Positions 11,811 to 23,400 of a stretch of DNA of 64,000 nt are shown here, in pieces. Position numbers and translations under genes: made by a program. Within the stretch, counting starts at the first letter, position 1. Each line of letters starts with the position of its first letter. The stretch is from Sphagnum magellanicum (Eukaryota; Streptophyta; Sphagnopsida; Sphagnales; Sphagnaceae): positions 21,177,390 to 21,241,389 of the forward strand of contig CM038911.1 of assembly GCA_021904315.1 (NCBI GenBank), in the 5' to 3' direction. Below the pieces are notes generated by a model. The model saw nothing but the letters and a program-made list of their open reading frames with translations, did no database searches and was not told where the DNA came from.

Positions 11811-14800
11811 ATGGTTATCACGGGGAGTGCATCTCGAGCGAACAGGGGAATTACAATGTCAGGTTCTTCTACAGATGATAATTTGCCGGTGAAGTCCAAG
11901 CGCCGTATTGTTAAAACTCCGGGAATACCACCCGTAGCAGCAGCGGCGGCACCACCACTACCAACATCAGCGGGTAGAGGAGGAGGAGGAGGAGGAGGAG
12001 GAGGAGGAGCGGACTCAGAAGGATCGGACTCAGAAAATGCTGAGAGAGGGAGTGAGGTATGTCAAATAGGAGCAGACGTATGCGTGGTGCCTGCACAGTT
12101 GTTTGATCTACCCAATCTTATGGCAGTTCTGTCTCTCAACACATGGAACTACTGCTTAACAGAGGAGGACAGGGAGAGCCTGATGCAATTCCTCCCACCC
12201 TTTGAAGAGGAAGATCCATTCAAGGACACAATGCGAGATCTTCTGGGTGGTGAGAATTTCCATTTTGGTAGTCCAATAATGACTTTGTTCGATAGACTTA
12301 AGAAGGGATTGTGTCATCCCCGTGTGTTGCAGTATCGGGAAGGGTTGAAGTACTTGCAGAGGAAAGAGCATTACCATCTGATACGCCAGTATCATAATCA
12401 GATGGTCAATCTGTTTCTTGAAATGCAACAAACGTGGCAAAGTTGTCCAGAAGCAGACTTTGAAGAGCGGCTGCAAATCTGGCACAAACCACAGTCACAA
12501 CCTCAGCTGCCGCCACTCCCTGTAAAGTCCAAGCGTGTGATGCGGAAGCCAGTGCTAACCAGGAATGCGGTAAAGGCAGCAGCACTTGATGGAGCAAAGA
12601 AGAGACTCATTGAAGGAATGAAAACCAAGGTACTTGAACTTCCTACAAGAGGGAAATTCTTACAGGAAAAGAAGCTTCCTGTAGCAACAGCACCTGTCCT
12701 TCCTGCAAAAAAGAAAATGGCAATGTTGATACCCAAAAGAGTGGGATTCAAGGGGGTCTTGAAGATCAAGACAGGTCCCAGAGGAGCAGCAGAGGGTCCA
12801 TCAAAGAGGATTCCTGAAAAAGAGAACAATGCAGACAAAGTACGGAAACCAAGACTGAACAAAACGGGACCAAAGGGTGTTTTGAAGGTGATATCCAAGG
12901 GTCAAGGTGTCATGAAGCAAATTGACACTCTTTTGTCCAAAGGCAAAGGTCCTTCAGTGGATGTGAAGTGTGAAATGCCAGAAAACTTGGATGATGAAGC
13001 CTTTTACAGCATTGATGAATTGGAGCACCGAAATGAAGGTGGTTATAAACACAAACAGAACACTGAAGAGATGGACAAAGACAAGGATCTGTATGAAATA
13101 GAAAAAGAGGATGTAGGAGAAGTAGGAGAGTACGCAGAAGAAAGAGTGCAAGCTATACCTTCCAAAGGTGAGATATCATATTCTCTTGTGGTTGCTCCTT
13201 CAGTCCCACTGAAATCCTCCACAAGTGAGGGTAGTGAGAAGAAACCAAAGAAGGAACCTTCTCTTGTGGTTGCTCCTTTAGTCCCACTGAAGTACTCCAT
13301 AAGTGAGGGTAGTGAGAAGAAACCAAGGAAGCAACCAGTGGGAGAGAGAAAGAAACGCAAGATGTTAGATGTGGGGGGAGTGGTTTCTGAAGCAGAGAAA
13401 ACTGCCAAGAAAAAGAAACAAATGAAGGAATTGATTATTGATGACATAGCATCACCTGGAGAGATGTTGGAAATGCCAGAGAAAGCTAATGAAGGGGTTC
13501 ATGACGTTCTGAAGAAAACCCATCGGAAGAAGAAAGTTGAAGCAAAGACAAAAAAACCTGATGAGATGGAAGTAGTGGAGAATAAAGCTGCAGAGGATGA
13601 AGGAAGGATTATTGAGGAGCTTGAGGACAGAGTTGTAGAGGTACCCAGTGAAGAGAACCTTGGTGGTGATTGGAAGGATGATGGTGATAAAGCACCCAGT
13701 AGAAAGCAAGTCAAGAAAAAGGTCAAGACAGACAAGATCACTGTACATTCTTCTCCTGCAGACTCACCCCCTCATACTGGTAAGTAAAACTCTTGTCCAT
13801 GACCCCACACTGCAGAAGTCAAACCATCTACCTACAGTAGTCTAAAGTGGGCTGTCACTTGCCTTAGCATTGTCTTTGTACCATGCAGGGTTGCCAGGAG
13901 AAAAAGGGGCTGGGAGTTCTGGGAAGTGTGCAAAGAAATTGGTGCTGTTGGCTATTCCAACACTGGCCTCCACGTTTTCTTTCTCTGTCACACATTTGCT
14001 TTCTGCTGTGAGGGCAGCCTTGCTTGTCTCTTATGGAGAAGACCCATCTGAGTACAGAAGTGATTTACCACAGGAGAGCTTTGGTCTTGACCTCCCTTAT
14101 GGGATGTCATTGGAGGGGAGTTTGCTTGGTCAAAGTGAGCAATCACCTGCGGGTATGGGTGATGAGACAGCAGATGGCAAGGAAACAGACATGGAGCCAA
14201 AATCAAAATTAACTTTTTCTGTGCCATTTGCTGAGGTCGTCAGGCGAGTGCAAGCCAATCCAGGAGACATCCACATTCTTGAGACAGTAGAGCCACTACA
14301 GGTATATTTGGGATCTTTTGTTTCAAACTCAGATCGAGTCCCAAGCCTCCAGTGTTGTGTGACCATTGAGTACTGCTTAATGCAGTTGTGTGGGCTTGTA
14401 TTGTTCTAAAACAACTGCAGGATCTTGTTCGAGGCGCGTTGAAGATTATGGCCTCCAAAGTGGCACCTCTAGGAGCCAAAGGTTGGAAGCCCTTGGTACT
14501 GTTTGACAAGGAAGCAAGGGCATGGACATGGATAGGGCCACTACCTCCTGTCACTTCATCTTCATCCCAGGTAAGATTCCTCCACTCAAGCTTCCTGAGA
14601 GGACTGTATGCTTGTCACATGGGCTTCTGGAAAGTTTGCAGATGTGGACAGGCGGATGCTTTTGCTATGTGAAGAAGGTTCCTTCCTGCAGTCAATTGTT
14701 TAGCTGCACCTGCAGTGGCAAATGTTACGAACTGAATTAGTGTCAGTTACAAGAGTTGTGGGATTGATCATTCATGGCCAAGTGTGAAGCCATTCCCTCC

Positions 14801-16344
14801 TTTGTAACACCAATGCAGCACAATTTCATATTCTTAGTAGTTGGTTTTGAGGGACTATGTCACTTGTTCAAACTGTTTCAATTTGGTATTAATTAGACAT
14901 TATTTTCTTTTCCAGGGTATACCAGAGGTTCAGATCATGCCTGAAGCATGGGGAATCCCTCAGAAGACACTTACAAAACTAGAGGAGATGTTTGCAAGCT
15001 GGCTGAAGCATGATCAAGAAACCCTCCAACAGATTGTGCAATTGCCCCTGCCCCCACCACCCCCAATGCCTGGTCCTGTTGATGAGAGGGATAGGTTCCG
15101 GGATTTGAGGGCTCAAAAAAGCTTAATGACCATCACACCTAGCACTGAGGATATGCGTGCCTACTTCCGGAGAGAGGAGTTGGTCCGCTACTCACTACCA
15201 GACCGAGTCTTTCGCTACACTACAGCAGATGGTGGCAAATCTGCTGTTGCTCCCTTGAGAAGAGGTGGGGGAAAGCCTACATCCAAGGCCAGAGACCATG
15301 TTATGTTGAAGCCTGACCGGCCCCCTCATGTAACCATCTTGTGTCTCGTGAGGGATGCTGCCGCTCGGCTCCCTGGTAGCATTGGCACAAGGGCAGATGT
15401 TTGTGTTCTGATCCGAGACTCTGACTTCATCATGGAGGATGTTTCTGATGCCCAGGTTGGTGTTTAAAACCAGGACCAACACAGATTGTGTATAGGACTC
15501 ATATGCTCGCTGTAGACTGGTAAGCCTTAGCGCCCAGTTCAGATAGAGATAGAGCAATGGATGGAAAGATAGAGATGGAGATTTTGGAGCTCAAAATTAT
15601 TTGAGTCTGCAGAGATTTTCCCAAAGTAGTATTTGCAGACTTATAACCCACTTGACACAAGTGTGACTGCAGGTGAATCAGGCAGTCAGTGGGGCATTGG
15701 ATCGCTTACATTATGAGAGAGACCCCTGTGTGCGCTTTGATGGAGATCGTAAGCTTTGGGTGTATCTTCACACTGACAGAAGTGAGGAAGACTTTGAAGA
15801 TGATGGTACTTCCTCCACAAAGCGGTGGAAGAAACCAAAAAAAGAGAATGCAGAAAACTCAGAGCACAGTGCCACAGCTTATGAGACTGGCTCTCCAAGT
15901 GGACCTGACCAGGATGGAACAATGGGTGCAGGCATGGGAATGGATATGCAGCGTTCACCAGATGAAATAATGGGTGGACCTGGGGACCACCATTCTGCCA
16001 TCTACTCTGTTGCTCAAACAGAACTTGTTTACAACAGAAGTAGTTCCCTGACAAGTCCACGTGTACTGAGCAGTGGGACTTTGAGAGATGATGGGGCAGT
16101 TCCCTTCATTGAGCTTTCTCCAGGGATCGACAGGGGCCATCCAATGGGCTGGGAGGGTGTTGGTTCACAACACATTTCTTCCTGGGCTCAACATTCACAT
16201 TTGCATTCTCAAGAGAGCATAGGGATTGAGGATGATGAGTATGATTTCCATTATGGTGGTATCATGGAGGCTGCTGCTGCTGCTGCCCAACAGGAGGCAG
16301 ATGCCATGATTAGTGTTGACACTGAACAATCACCCTTACACTGA
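11811..16344 (+). CDS. NFRKB-like protein (INO80 chromatin-remodelling complex subunit family)
   Basis: Five exons: 11,811-13,779, 13,889-14,301, 14,421-14,570, 14,916-15,455 and 15,673-16,344. All are GT-AG and phases agree, giving about 1,247 residues. Residues ~96-226 form the DEUBAD-like N-terminal domain, with the LFDLPNLMAVLSLNTWN opening, the EEDRESLMQFLPP segment and a conserved end at QIWHKP. A long basic, low-complexity middle follows. Exons 2-4 encode a conserved block with KVAPLGAKGWKPLV and WTWIGPLPPV. Residues ~980-1,058 resemble the NFRKB winged-helix domain (VTILCLVRDAAARLPG, FDGDRKLWVYLH). In animals NFRKB regulates the deubiquitinase UCHL5 within INO80; plant homologues are nuclear and less studied. 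The start at 11,811 lies after a GA-rich leader; ATG 11,856 is an alternative. Family identity is firm; complex membership is by homology. Confidence 0.9.
13182..13337 (+). repeat. 78-bp (26-codon) tandem duplication inside the NFRKB-like CDS
   Basis: Two adjacent units (13,182-13,259 and 13,260-13,337) encode near-identical 26-residue segments, each starting SLVVAP and containing SEGSEKKP. They sit in the disordered, Lys/Glu-rich middle of the protein. Few base differences separate them, so the duplication is fairly recent or homogenised. Confidence 0.9.
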
Positions 16345-18233
16345 TTGAAGTGAAATCAGTGTGTAGTGATTGAAGATGGAAGAAAGATACAGAATCTGCA
16401 CTTCTATAGCTTTCATTCATTATGTGATGTCAGCAGTGTAAAAGTTACAGGTAGTGTTGAACATACAAAAGCTTTAAAGCATACTGGGTAGGAGATTTTT
16501 TGAAAAAAATTCGGAAGCAATGGTGGCATCACACTGGAGAAACATTTTACACATGAGGATCGTAAGCAGAAGTACCTCTGCCATCAGTTTGAGTGAGGCC
16601 CTGCGTTTCTGAACTGCAGTGGTACTGTGCACCATCTTTAACTTGGTTTTGTTTTTTGTCCTGGCAAGAACTATGTAGGGTGTACTGTTCAGTTGAGTAG
16701 ATAGTTAATATCACAACAGCTCATGATAGTGTATAAGGGTCTCTTTTGATTCTTTGTATCTGGTATGCAGTTACTTATGGAGGATATGCCCTTCTGACAT
16801 TACCTGTTTTTGTAAATCTGATCAGAAGGTGAGAATAACTGCACAATGGTAGGGAGGAGGAGCAGGTCTTAGAAGAGCCTTCCTTAGAAATTATAGTTTT
16901 CTGATTCTCCTACTGTTTGTATATGAAAGTGTGACTCTATTCCATAACTGTCATGATAGTTGTAGAATGGAAATATCTGATATTGTGCTCCTTTTGGAAT
17001 GTGCAGGATGACACATGGTCATTGTCAAGCCTGGTCTTTCTGTCCTACAACAGCTGAATTGCAAAATCCCAGAGTTTTGATGACTGACTTGAGGCTTTCA
17101 TCAGTGATGTGTACATACCTCAAAAAGTGCAATGTTGTACAAATGGTGTACGGTGGCAACTGTTGGGCATGCCAGATGCATTTAGCATTTACAGGCAATG
17201 TCTCTTGCCAGGAAGAACACCATGGTATACACTCTTTGCCCTGCAAAGAACCCTGAGGTAGCTGCTGCCCAATGAGTTGTTGGCACCGGCAGCAGGAAGA
17301 GGGAGCCTAATCCCACACTTTGTTGGTGGGCTTTACACTCTTTGCCTGAAGAACACCAAGGTACCTGCTCTGCCCATGAGTAGTTGGCACCAGCATCAGG
17401 AAGAGGGTGCCTGATCTCACATTTCTTGAGTGGGTGACTTTTCACCAACAAGAATTGCTCTTTTAAGTGTCTGATCACCCTTTTCAATTGCTGATGCTTG
17501 AGATGCTCAGTTTTTCATGTGTCAGAGTCATGTAGCTCCAAAAGTACCTTGATGGAGTAGAAACTGGAAATGTTCAACTGCTGTGCATTGATTCAAAGAG
17601 TAGGAAATGATTTGTGCATCACCATTTTCAGTGATCTAAAGTATTGCACAGTGGTTTTCTGGGACTTCTAGCAAGAGAATTGATGAGTTTTGATAGTTCC
17701 TTCAAATTTCAGGAGCTACAGTGGTGTGGATTCATGTGAGATGCATGTGGTTCTTTGAAGGTGCTCACAATCCATATGTCATGAGGGCTGTAAAAGAGGT
17801 CAAAACTCAAGAGAATGATACCTGGCTTTTCCATTGGAAACAATCCTTCAATAGAGCAAGGGATTGAGAGATGAGCCAGCAGCACATGCTGATAAACTGA
17901 TGATTGCATAATCTTTTTTGCATTTGATTGTTTATGAGTGTATCCTGTCCAATTACAGGGAAAATAGATCTTCTCAACCTTGCAATCGTATCCTGCATGC
18001 AACAAGGTTTTATACTAGTGCACATCAAACCACTTAGAAACAAGCTGCTCATTGCACAATGTCTCTGATCGACAACCATAAGATACACATTGTGCTTAGC
18101 ATGGTGAAGCCCAAGTGGATCCTTCACTTATGCTGGAAATGTGTCTATAGTGGACTCCAGATGACCCTAGCATGTGGCTTAACTTTGGCCCCTTTTTTGG
18201 TGCATCCCAATACCCTGAGGGCCAGAACCAGAG

Positions 18234-18237
<4 letters not shown>
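16345..18237 (+). other. Downstream region of the NFRKB-like gene, probably 3' UTR then intergenic
   Basis: No protein-coding exon is supported in this 1.9-kb stretch. It is less AT-rich than the far flanks, so part of it may be a long 3' untranslated region. It contains a degenerate tandem duplication at 17,227-17,437. Confidence 0.4.
17227..17437. repeat. Degenerate ~107-bp tandem duplication
   Basis: Copy one begins TACACTCTTTGCC at 17,227 and copy two begins with the same word at 17,334. Both continue with a GTTGGCACC-type core, then CAGGAAGAGGG and a GGTGGG- or AGTGGG-like end. The two copies differ by scattered substitutions and small indels. Confidence 0.8.

Positions 18238-18272
<35 letters not shown>
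18238..18272 (+). repeat. (GA)n microsatellite
   Basis: A run of about 17 GA dinucleotides lies some 70 bases before ATG 18,341. By analogy with the GA run in the leader of the NFRKB-like gene, it may mark a 5' leader for the small downstream gene. Confidence 0.8.
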
Positions 18273-18274
<2 letters not shown>

Positions 18275-18340
18275 TAGCAATGTGAATTTCAAAGGAGCAG
18301 GCAAAGCTGCAGAAACAAAGAGAGAGGGGCATAGAGAGAG

Positions 18341-18739
18341 ATGATAGGAATGGGAAAGGATATGGGGATCAGGTGTGCAGGATCACAAGACACCTTGTGC
18401 TTGTTCAACTGTGCCTTAGAGCTGCTGGCCAGTCCAGCTCCGGAGAGCGAGCAAGAGTTGCTGGAGCTTGTGAAGAAGGCCAAGCGCGATGCTGACAAAT
18501 ACCATCCTCCTGTGCCAACGGCTGTCAAGAAACCATCACGTAAGTAATATTGTTTCTCTTTTGTCTTTTTTGTTGTTATTTCCAGAGTTTTTTTTTGTGT
18601 TTTTTGGGCCCTTTGTGGAGAGAAGATTGTCTAGTACAAAGCTTTTAGGTTCAGTATAGAGTGTGTTTGATGTTTGTCTGCTTTTTGCACAGGTCGAGGT
18701 GTTGTGGAAGTTGTGGACTTTCAATCTTTAAGACATTGA
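18341..18739 (+). CDS. Small uncharacterised protein, two exons (tentative)
   Basis: Exon one (18,341-18,539) ends at a strong donor (CAC, then GTAAGT). Exon two starts at 18,693 after TTTTTGCACAG. Joining them gives 81 residues with a helical, charged centre (ESEQELLELVKKAKRDADKY) and the end VVEVVDFQSLRH before TGA at 18,737-18,739. I do not recognise the family. In the same frame the sequence continues open after the TGA to a second strong donor at 18,770. It joins in phase to another open segment, 19,042-19,206, so either the 3' UTR is spliced or the TGA is not the true end. The start is uncertain: an acceptor-like CAG at about 18,378-18,380 could make exon one an internal exon. Codon pattern supports coding, but transcript evidence is needed to fix the ends. 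Confidence 0.45.
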
Positions 18740-19041
18740 CCGAGCCCTGGGGCTCTGGCTGCCGATCATGTAAGTCAATTGTCTTTCATGGTTAGCTGCA
18801 CTCGTTTCAATGATCTTCTTTTATTGCGGTGAGGGAATCCTGGAACATTTAGAGGAGAAGAGGAAAGAGATCTAGGACTCGTTGTTGCATGTAAACAAGC
18901 AACAAAAAAGACTGGAAGAAGAAGATAAATCTCAATGATAGAGAGAAGGAGGGTACAGATGCACGAGTCGATTGGGAAGGAGGGGAGGGTGCAGAACTCT
19001 TGTCAATCCATTGTGCATACTGACGATCTGTTTCTGAACAG

Positions 19042-19206
19042 GGAAGTGGCCAACAGTCTGGATCTGGAAGCAAGGGAGGAACATCAAATTCAACAACAGT
19101 GAACTGTGGGAGCATTGGGCATGTGCTGGCCCGTCTCATGAATGTTATCCAGTCTGGTCCCGGGCTCGGGCGTATTGATAAACCAAAATGCAAAGGGAGG
19201 CAGTAG
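19042..19206 (+). other. Possible additional exon of the small gene at 18,341
   Basis: After the acceptor TTTCTGAACAG this segment is open for 54 codons to TAG 19,204-19,206. It reads Ser/Gly-rich sequence, then GHVLARLMNVIQSGPGLG and a basic end. It is in phase with the exon ending at 18,769, but that exon already contains an in-frame TGA. It may be spliced 3' UTR, an alternative C-terminus, or chance. Confidence 0.3.
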
Positions 19207-20460
19207 TTTGTGCCGCCATGTTATGCTGCCAATGAATGCTGCAAACAAAAGAAATTGAGCTCCATCCCGTCTCAAAAGCACAGGAATCATGAATGATGGA
19301 TAGTTTGTTGAAGTGCAAGGTTGTTTCTGTAGCTCTGCAAGCTGCCAAAACCTTCTGGTTTTGCTGTTCAAGCCAATGCATGTCCAGACCAGAACCTTGG
19401 ATTGGAAAAAAAAAGGGGTTACAAACTCCTGTAATCGTGTAACATGAGGAGTGAAGGAGACACAAAGCCAAGGCTTGTTGAAATTTGCTTTGCAGCTTGA
19501 TGTGATGCTTGTGGGCTGTGGAATATGCATGTTTGATGGTAATGGATCATCACCAATTTCTGGTACACAAATTGCTTGCAACAAAGGATCTTCAAATGTT
19601 CAAAGAAGAACCATAGACTCTGCAGTATGAGTACAGAGCAGTAGTTCCAGAAGATGCCCAAATTGCTGCTAACTACAGAGATAACCTTTGGTGTGCGATC
19701 TGTTTGGATCTCTAGACTCAGATGAAGAATACCCTTGAAATAGAATTGCAAAGCTTTGACAGTTCTGTTGAGTTCCATTTCCAGTACAATTCAAGAATCG
19801 TCAATATGCTGCTGCATCATTCTCATTATCAGGGCAAGAAGTTTTCTCTGGTGCATTCTTTCTTCTGTACTTGTGTGCAACTCTATTTGAAGAATCTTGC
19901 ATGCACACTCTAGTGTTCCATCTTTGCAATTCCTTCAGTTGCACAGGTCCAACATCTGTGAATCCTTCAATTGCATATAATTCAACTGTATTAATCAGCT
20001 GCATCCAGAAAAAAGGTGTTTGCCACACAGCAGGAGAGTCATGAAGCTCCTGTGGTGATGGTGGCAATAGCGACAATGCTTTCTTTGAGGAGCAGCTGTT
20101 TGTTGTGGATTGGAGCAAATGACTGTAAGAGACCCTTGCGACTGTTGTGTGTTTTTGTGATGGCTGCTGCTAGAAACTTGGGTCTCAGTTTTACAATCTG
20201 ATGCAGCAAACCACAAATTGAAGTCACGGATGTTGTGTTATCAATGTGTGCACCTGAGCTTCGGGGTTTCATCATGATCCTATTCAGCTCTCAATATGCA
20301 GTCTCAGAACCAAGAGTTTGGGGGGAGGGAGAGGGGGAACTTACATTTGTGGTGCTATTGAAGTGGAGATTCCATCTTGTGCAAAGGTGGAGATCTGGGC
20401 TCGTTGGGCATCCAGAGAGGCAATTAGCAGGTACTTCCCAAGATGAGAAGAAACCACAGT
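19207..20460. other. Interval between the small plus-strand gene and the minus-strand kinase gene
   Basis: The genes on either side converge here. The interval likely contains both 3' untranslated regions. Open frames on both strands are short and have no recognisable features. Confidence 0.4.
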
Positions 20461-23400
20461 TTAACGAGTGTGCTTATTTCTCCTCCAGCAACACATGCAA
20501 CAATACCAGTTCCATGACAACCATAACCTCAAAGAAAATCTTGGTTTTGAGATTTTTGGTTCTGGGAATTTCACTCGCTTCTTGTCTTGACTCTTGTTGA
20601 TGAATGGAGTTGTCTCAGGCATTAAATTATTGTTCTGGCTTGGTCCTTGGGTTTCTGCAAGCTGCTCAAAGATGTCACACACAAGCTCTTCTATACATAA
20701 GTCTTCCTGCAGCTTGGCCTGAAGCTGAGCAAGGCAAGCCATCACATCATCCAAAGTTGGCCGTAGGATTGGATCACGCACAAGTACAAAGTGCAAGAAA
20801 TCAATAACTGGCTTGAAGTTATCTACTTTTGCTGCTTTCTCATTTGAAATCAGTTCCTGTGCTCCAGATCCACAGAGAGAAATCCCGAAGAGCACAAGAA
20901 ATGTGAGTGTCTCTTTGTCATCTTCATTATGATGCAATAAGCTCATTAGTTTTGAACAAAGATGCATACACTAACAACAACTTTGAATCAAGTTTGTGTT
21001 GTGAGGACTTTCCATAGAATTCAGTCCAAAATTTTGATGTGTGAGGGTCTTTGTAGCTGAGAACATCATCAGCAAATGAGAAAGGTTTATGATTTGATGT
21101 TGAGGTTTATGAGCTGTGATTTTGAGCACGTGTCCCTTCCAGAGATCTTATTGTAAAGTGAGGTGAAATGTGCAGAATAACCAACCTCAGAAGATGATGT
21201 GACACGGACATAAAAGCGCAGCCAGTCTTCATCATACAGAAGGAACTCCCCTGTGAGAAGCTCAAACAAGAGGCATCCCAAACTCCACACATCACTTGCC
21301 TTGCCTACAGAAACCTCTTCCTCAACATTTCTGCTTCTGTGGGACTCTACATCATGGTGCCTACTGCTGCTTAGCAGCTTCAGCATCTCCGGGCTTTTCA
21401 CACATTCTGTTCCACGGCTCCGCACAGTGCATTCTCCACCTTCCCATAATGAGGTCTGGCATCCATTCACATAATTTCAGAGTTTATACAGGCAATATTC
21501 TGTTTAATATTTTCTGCTTTTGTAAACCTCATTGCATATGTATTTTGGGCTATAGAAGATCCATAATCCAACCTTGCTCTGACCAAAGTCTGTAATGCAA
21601 ACTCGAAATGGGATAGAACATGCTTTGTCTGATGGAGGCCATGGTGGATGCCAAAACTCAGTGTTGGAGAGTGGGGAATGGAGAGGCTCCAAAAGTATGT
21701 TGTCACACTTGAGGTCATAGTGAACCACCTTGTGTGTCTCCAATGCCTTTACCTGAGACAAAAAAAGACACAGTGAACTCTTGATACCTTGGTTTCTGGA
21801 ACTCCACTTTCTCGATGATGTAGCCCCTAATTGCTGAAAGCTTAGAAACTTGGAAGTAAGTTTGCTGTAATCAAAAGGTACAAGCATTTCTGGGATTTAC
21901 TGCTTGAAGAACAGCAGCATACACTTCCAGATAAAGTGGCAGCCTTTCATGGAAAGTAAGGTTGGAGTAAGATTCAGTCTTGCTTTCTGTGGAATTGCAG
22001 TCAGGCTCATCAACTAGAGATCTGCATGTGTGGTGATGTCGCCATGTTCGCAAGCTGCACTTGTAGTGCTTGAGAACCAACACAAAGCTGTTGCAGTCAA
22101 TCCCATAGTCCAAAATCTGACACACCTGTGGTTCTTCTTGAAATTGCTCCAGGATTTGAACCTCAGTGTAGACATCAAAAAAACTGCATGGATCGTGGGG
22201 TCCTTTTGGCAAATCAACGACCTTCATCAGCAAACACACAGTATGACAGCATGAAGAGCCTAACATGCTTAATGAGGAGCAAAGCTGGTGCTGGAAGCTC
22301 ATGCTAAAATGTGCCTTGGGGATTTGTGCAGTGGCTTGTAGGACTGACCTTCAACACAACCAGCTCCTTGCTGGTCAAACCATCTTCTATCCTGTCACGT
22401 GTTGCTGTGTACACCTGCTCACACAGAAACCATCATCTTTTGAGAATTGTTCACATATGCTTTCATCTCCAGTCGTCCCTGTAAGCTGCTAAGGATTTGA
22501 CAAAGGTTCAGGCTCCAGTGCTTGAAGAGATTATTTTGCTGTATGGAAACCAGGAACCACATTGCTACCTGAGCAAAGGCACCTTGTGCAATGCGGATGC
22601 GCTCTTTATACAGTGACTCGTTGAAAAGTTCACGCCATGTCAACTTAAGGATACGGAAAGCAGATGGCTTGGATCTGCCCAATTGCTTCAGCAAGACAGG
22701 TAGAATATTTGCATTTGCTGCATGATTCAAGTCTGTATTCATAGCATGTCAAGGCAGCTCTCTTTCAATCCATTCATCTCCACCTTTTTCTTGCAGAGCC
22801 AAAACAGTAATGTGGCAGGATACGGAAAGTTAGAAAAAATGGAGCATTCAGTCTGCGACTTTCCATGGGGAAACGATCACTGTAAAGAGCCTCCAATGAG
22901 CCTCTGCATGTCATTACATACAAAGATTTGTGAATGGGTTTGACCAGGAGCAGCCAGACATAGATGCAAGAGAAAGACAAGGTACTAGGTGGTGGAGAGT
23001 ACTCTGGGTTGAGCATGAGGGAGATGAAAAGCTCAAGCAACAGCACATGCAGGGCTGCATTTTGATATATCCGCCTGCTACATCTCTCCCTTGTGTACGA
23101 CACAAATAAGCCCTCAAGTTTGGGGTTGCTTTTGTTGAATTCAAAATGTGCCCTTTGGCCTTCAGAAGCAAATGTGGTGGGAAGACATTGGTCTCTATTA
23201 CTACTTGCCACTGGCTCTGAACTTACATTCTCCTCTTCGAAATCCAGTCCTCCCTTTCGAATTGCTTTTGAGAAATTGAGCTTTGGCACCAGGGGGCGTG
23301 TGCTTGGTTTTCTGGTGCTGCTCTGTCCTGGTGACTGTGATCTTTGAGGGTTTTCTTCTTCCAACTCCACAAACTCTAGTGATTGGCTTTGAGGAGCCAA

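Noticed and set aside
12156-13748. Several minus-strand open frames of 60-134 codons under the NFRKB-like gene
   Set aside because: They are antisense shadows of the long real exon and show no independent features.
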